Positions 61,719 to 64,000 of a stretch of DNA of 64,000 bases are shown here, one piece after another. The DNA is from Aureispira anguillae (lineage in GTDB: Bacteria > Bacteroidota > Bacteroidia > Chitinophagales > Saprospiraceae). The notes under the pieces are model-generated. The model worked only from the letters and a program-made list of their open reading frames with translations. It did not search any database and had not been told where the DNA came from. The stretch's first letter is position 1; every line of letters begins with the position of its first letter. The stretch lies in contig NZ_AP026867.1 of the NCBI RefSeq assembly GCF_026000115.1, positions 3,281,716-3,345,715 of the forward strand, written 5' to 3'. A program made the translations under genes and the position numbers.

Positions 61719-64000
61719 ATGAAAACAATCGCAAGTATTGCCACTCTATTTTTTTTATTACCTCTTTTTTCTATTGCACAAACAGGTTCTATCTCTGGAA
61801 CCGTTATTGATGGTGAATCTAAAGAACCAATCATGTTTGGCAATGTGGTCATTGAAAGCACAGGACAAGGTGTTAGTACCGACATGGATGGTAAGTATAT
61901 TATTGCCGATTTGAAGGCAGGTACTTACAGCATCAAATTTAGTTATCTTGGTCTCAAAGATAAATTGATCGAAAATATTGAAGTCAAAGCTGGCGAAAGC
62001 ACAGTTGTTGATGTAAAAATGGGAGAAGATCCTGTTGTTTTAGAATTAAACGCTACGGTTTCTGCGGAGCGTATTACCAATACAGAAACGGCTGTTCTTT
62101 CTATGAAAAAAGAATCTACGGCTGTATTGGATGGTGTTTCTGCTAAAGAAATTTCTAAAAGTGGCGACAACGATGCCGCTGCGGCCGTAAAACGTATTTC
62201 TGGTGTTACGGTAGAAGGTGGCAAATATGTTTATGTTCGTGGATTAGGTGATCGCTACGGAAAAACCACCCTTAATGGAGCAGACATTCCTGGTCTGGAT
62301 CCCAATAAAAATACCGTCCAAATGGACTTATTCCCAACTAACTTGTTAGACAACATCTTAGTTTACAAAACATTTACTCCTAACCTACCTGGTGATTTCA
62401 CAGGAGGATATATTGATGTTGTAACCAAAAACTTTCCAAGCAGTTTTACAATTAATGCTGGAGCTTCTATGTCTTACAACACACAAACTACTTTTAATAA
62501 AAACTTCTTGACTCAACAACGTGGAAGTACTGATTGGTTGGGTTTTGATGATGGAACACGTGCATTGCCTGCTACAATTACTCAATCGGGCGAAATTCCA
62601 AATTTACAAAATAATAACGCTGCTAATTTTGATTTTGATGGTGCGCAACGCTTAGTTGACATGACGCATTCATTTAGCAATACTTGGCAACAAATCCGTC
62701 AATCTGTTCCTTTTAACCACAGCTTTTCATTTGGTATTGGAAATAAATTTAAATTTGAAAACCAAACAGAATTGGGGGTTATTGGTGCGCTTTCTTACAA
62801 TCGTAATTATAGCTTTTACGAAAATGGAACTTATGGTATTTACCAACTAACAGGGATGTATGACAACATCAATACCTTAACTTCTAATCTAGCTCTAAAA
62901 GATACCAAAGGTGTGGATGATGTATTGTGGGGAGGAATGGTTAATATTGCATACAAAATTAAGGCTTCTCATACCTTCAATTTTATGGTAATGCACAACC
63001 AAAGTGCTACGACTACTTCAAGATATTTGGAAGGAACAAAAGATGACGATAAAGACGAATTGTTCCAAACTCAATCTTCTCGCTTCTTGCAAAGAGGTTT
63101 AACGACCTTTCAATTGGGTGGAAAACACACTTTCCTAAAATTCAAAAACTTTGAAGTTAACTGGAAAAGTTCTTTTGCTCGTTCTACTCAAAAAGATCCT
63201 GACTTGCGTTACTTTACCAATCGATATGACGAAGAATATGACCTTTATAGAATCAAACCTTCTAGTGATCGTACCCCTTCTCGTTTTTATAGAAATATGG
63301 CTCAAGGTAACTGGTCAAATAAAATCGACTTTGTATTGCCATTAATCCATTGGTCAGATGCTGTTAAAGATAAAATTAAACTTAAAGCAGGTTTTGCACA
63401 TGCTGCAAAAAACAGAACATTCCAAGAAAATAGATACAGCTTTGAAAACCAACAAATCAATTTTAATGGTGATTTAACAACTTATTTTGCTCCTAACAAC
63501 TTAATTTCTATCAGTGAAACAGGAAGTAAATATGCTAATAATGGCAATGGTGTTTATATTGAAAATGCGCTGGATTCTGCCAACATTTACGATGCAAGCC
63601 AAAGTCTTTATGCTGGATATGGAATGATTGAGTTGCCAATTGTTAGTGGCTTAAACTTAATCACAGGTGCAAGAATTGAGTATACTTCTGTTCGACTAAA
63701 AACATACAGTCATAAAGTATTAACTGCTTATCCTGAATTGGATGGTATCCAAAATATTTTGAGCAACCTAGATGTATTGCCTGCTGTTAGTTTAAACTAT
63801 GAACCTACCAAAAAAATGAAGATCCGTGCTGCTTATTCTCGTACCTTGGCTCGTCCATCCTTTAGAGAGTTGGCTCCATTTACTTCTTTTGACGTAGAAG
63901 GTGGTTATGCCTTTGTAGGAAATCCGAGTTTACAACGTACCATTACGGACAATGCTGATTTGCGTTGGGAATTTTATCCAACGAATAAAGAGTTAATTTC
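61719..64000 (+). CDS. TonB-dependent receptor (CarboxypepD_reg type), truncated at right edge
   Basis: The ATG at 61719 opens a frame that stays open to the window end (760 codons visible). Signal peptide about 1-21 (ending FSIAQ). A CarboxypepD_reg-like domain follows (GSISGTVIDGESKEPIMFGN to about 100). The plug domain carries DAAAAVKRISGV, YVRGLGDRYGKTTLNGADI and GGYIDVVTK. The beta-barrel begins near 240 and includes the family-typical AYSRTLARPSFRELAPF near 708. Such outer-membrane receptors import bulky ligands using TonB energy. The ligand is unknown; the upstream lipoprotein may be its partner. Confidence 0.92.
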   Translation, partial: MKTIASIATLFFLLPLFSIAQTGSISGTVIDGESKEPIMFGNVVIESTGQGVSTDMDGKYIIADLKAGTYSIKFSYLGLKDKLIENIEVKAGESTVVDVKMGEDPVVLELNATVSAERITNTETAVLSMKKESTAVLDGVSAKEISKSGDNDAAAAVKRISGVTVEGGKYVYVRGLGDRYGKTTLNGADIPGLDPNKNTVQMDLFPTNLLDNILVYKTFTPNLPGDFTGGYIDVVTKNFPSSFTINAGASMSYNTQTTFNKNFLTQQRGSTDWLGFDDGTRALPATITQSGEIPNLQNNNAANFDFDGAQRLVDMTHSFSNTWQQIRQSVPFNHSFSFGIGNKFKFENQTELGVIGALSYNRNYSFYENGTYGIYQLTGMYDNINTLTSNLALKDTKGVDDVLWGGMVNIAYKIKASHTFNFMVMHNQSATTTSRYLEGTKDDDKDELFQTQSSRFLQRGLTTFQLGGKHTFLKFKNFEVNWKSSFARSTQKDPDLRYFTNRYDEEYDLYRIKPSSDRTPSRFYRNMAQGNWSNKIDFVLPLIHWSDAVKDKIKLKAGFAHAAKNRTFQENRYSFENQQINFNGDLTTYFAPNNLISISETGSKYANNGNGVYIENALDSANIYDASQSLYAGYGMIELPIVSGLNLITGARIEYTSVRLKTYSHKVLTAYPELDGIQNILSNLDVLPAVSLNYEPTKKMKIRAAYSRTLARPSFRELAPFTSFDVEGGYAFVGNPSLQRTITDNADLRWEFYPTNKELI

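Overview
The window is AT-rich DNA from a member of the Bacteroidota. The evidence is direct: type IX secretion (T9SS) C-terminal sorting domains of both type A and type B, SprB-type repeats, a propeller-bearing LytS-type sensor kinase with a LytTR regulator, a BatA-like double-anchor VWA protein, a CarboxypepD_reg-type TonB-dependent receptor, and promoter boxes of the Bacteroidota TAnnTTTG type. The combination of giant Cys-rich T9SS adhesins, an NhaD antiporter and an AlkB-type hydroxylase fits a marine Saprospiraceae-like organism (Aureispira or a relative). That genus-level placement is inference only. I see no tRNA, rRNA, CRISPR array, transposase or prophage.

Layout. 1-5.4 kb: the start of a truncated secreted protein, two tandem VTT-domain membrane proteins, class I fructose-1,6-bisphosphatase, an M19-like dipeptidase, then a 766-bp intergenic stretch filled with two inverted-repeat elements. 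5.4-16 kb: a 1738-residue type A T9SS protein, preceded by an apparent operon on the same strand (unknown protein, alpha/beta hydrolase, sensor kinase, LytTR regulator). 16-23.2 kb: a BatA-like protein, nhaD-ruvX, a DUF4412-like secreted protein and a glycine-rich secreted protein. 23.4-28.4 kb: a trans-sulfuration-type PLP enzyme, an AlkB-type hydroxylase, a secreted unknown, a TetR regulator and an exported metallo-beta-lactamase-fold protein. 29-33.6 kb: a TraB/GumN protein, a secreted protein with a roughly 118-residue internal period and a DEAD-box-like helicase.

33.8-52.5 kb is the striking part: two adjacent giant genes (2393 and 3671 residues) that share a collinear N-terminal half of about 1695 residues, made of a Cys-rich head and about ten disulfide-type PPC-like modules. 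They then diverge completely. The first has three SprB-like repeats and a type A sorting domain; the second has about 23 SprB-like repeats and a type B (CHU_C) sorting domain. Together they fill nearly 30 percent of the window.

52.5-59.3 kb: GlsB/YeaQ protein, GNAT acetyltransferase, trmD, a SAM hydrolase (DUF62), rpoN, an AraC-type regulator and a seven-helix membrane protein. 59.3-64 kb: a palindrome-rich intergenic region, then a surface lipoprotein and a TonB-dependent receptor that runs off the right edge, with a strong hairpin terminator between them.

The intergenic spaces carry several families of short non-coding inverted-repeat elements (MITE-like or REP-like), each seen at least twice. 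In one case the two copies suggest that a second palindrome has been inserted inside an older element.
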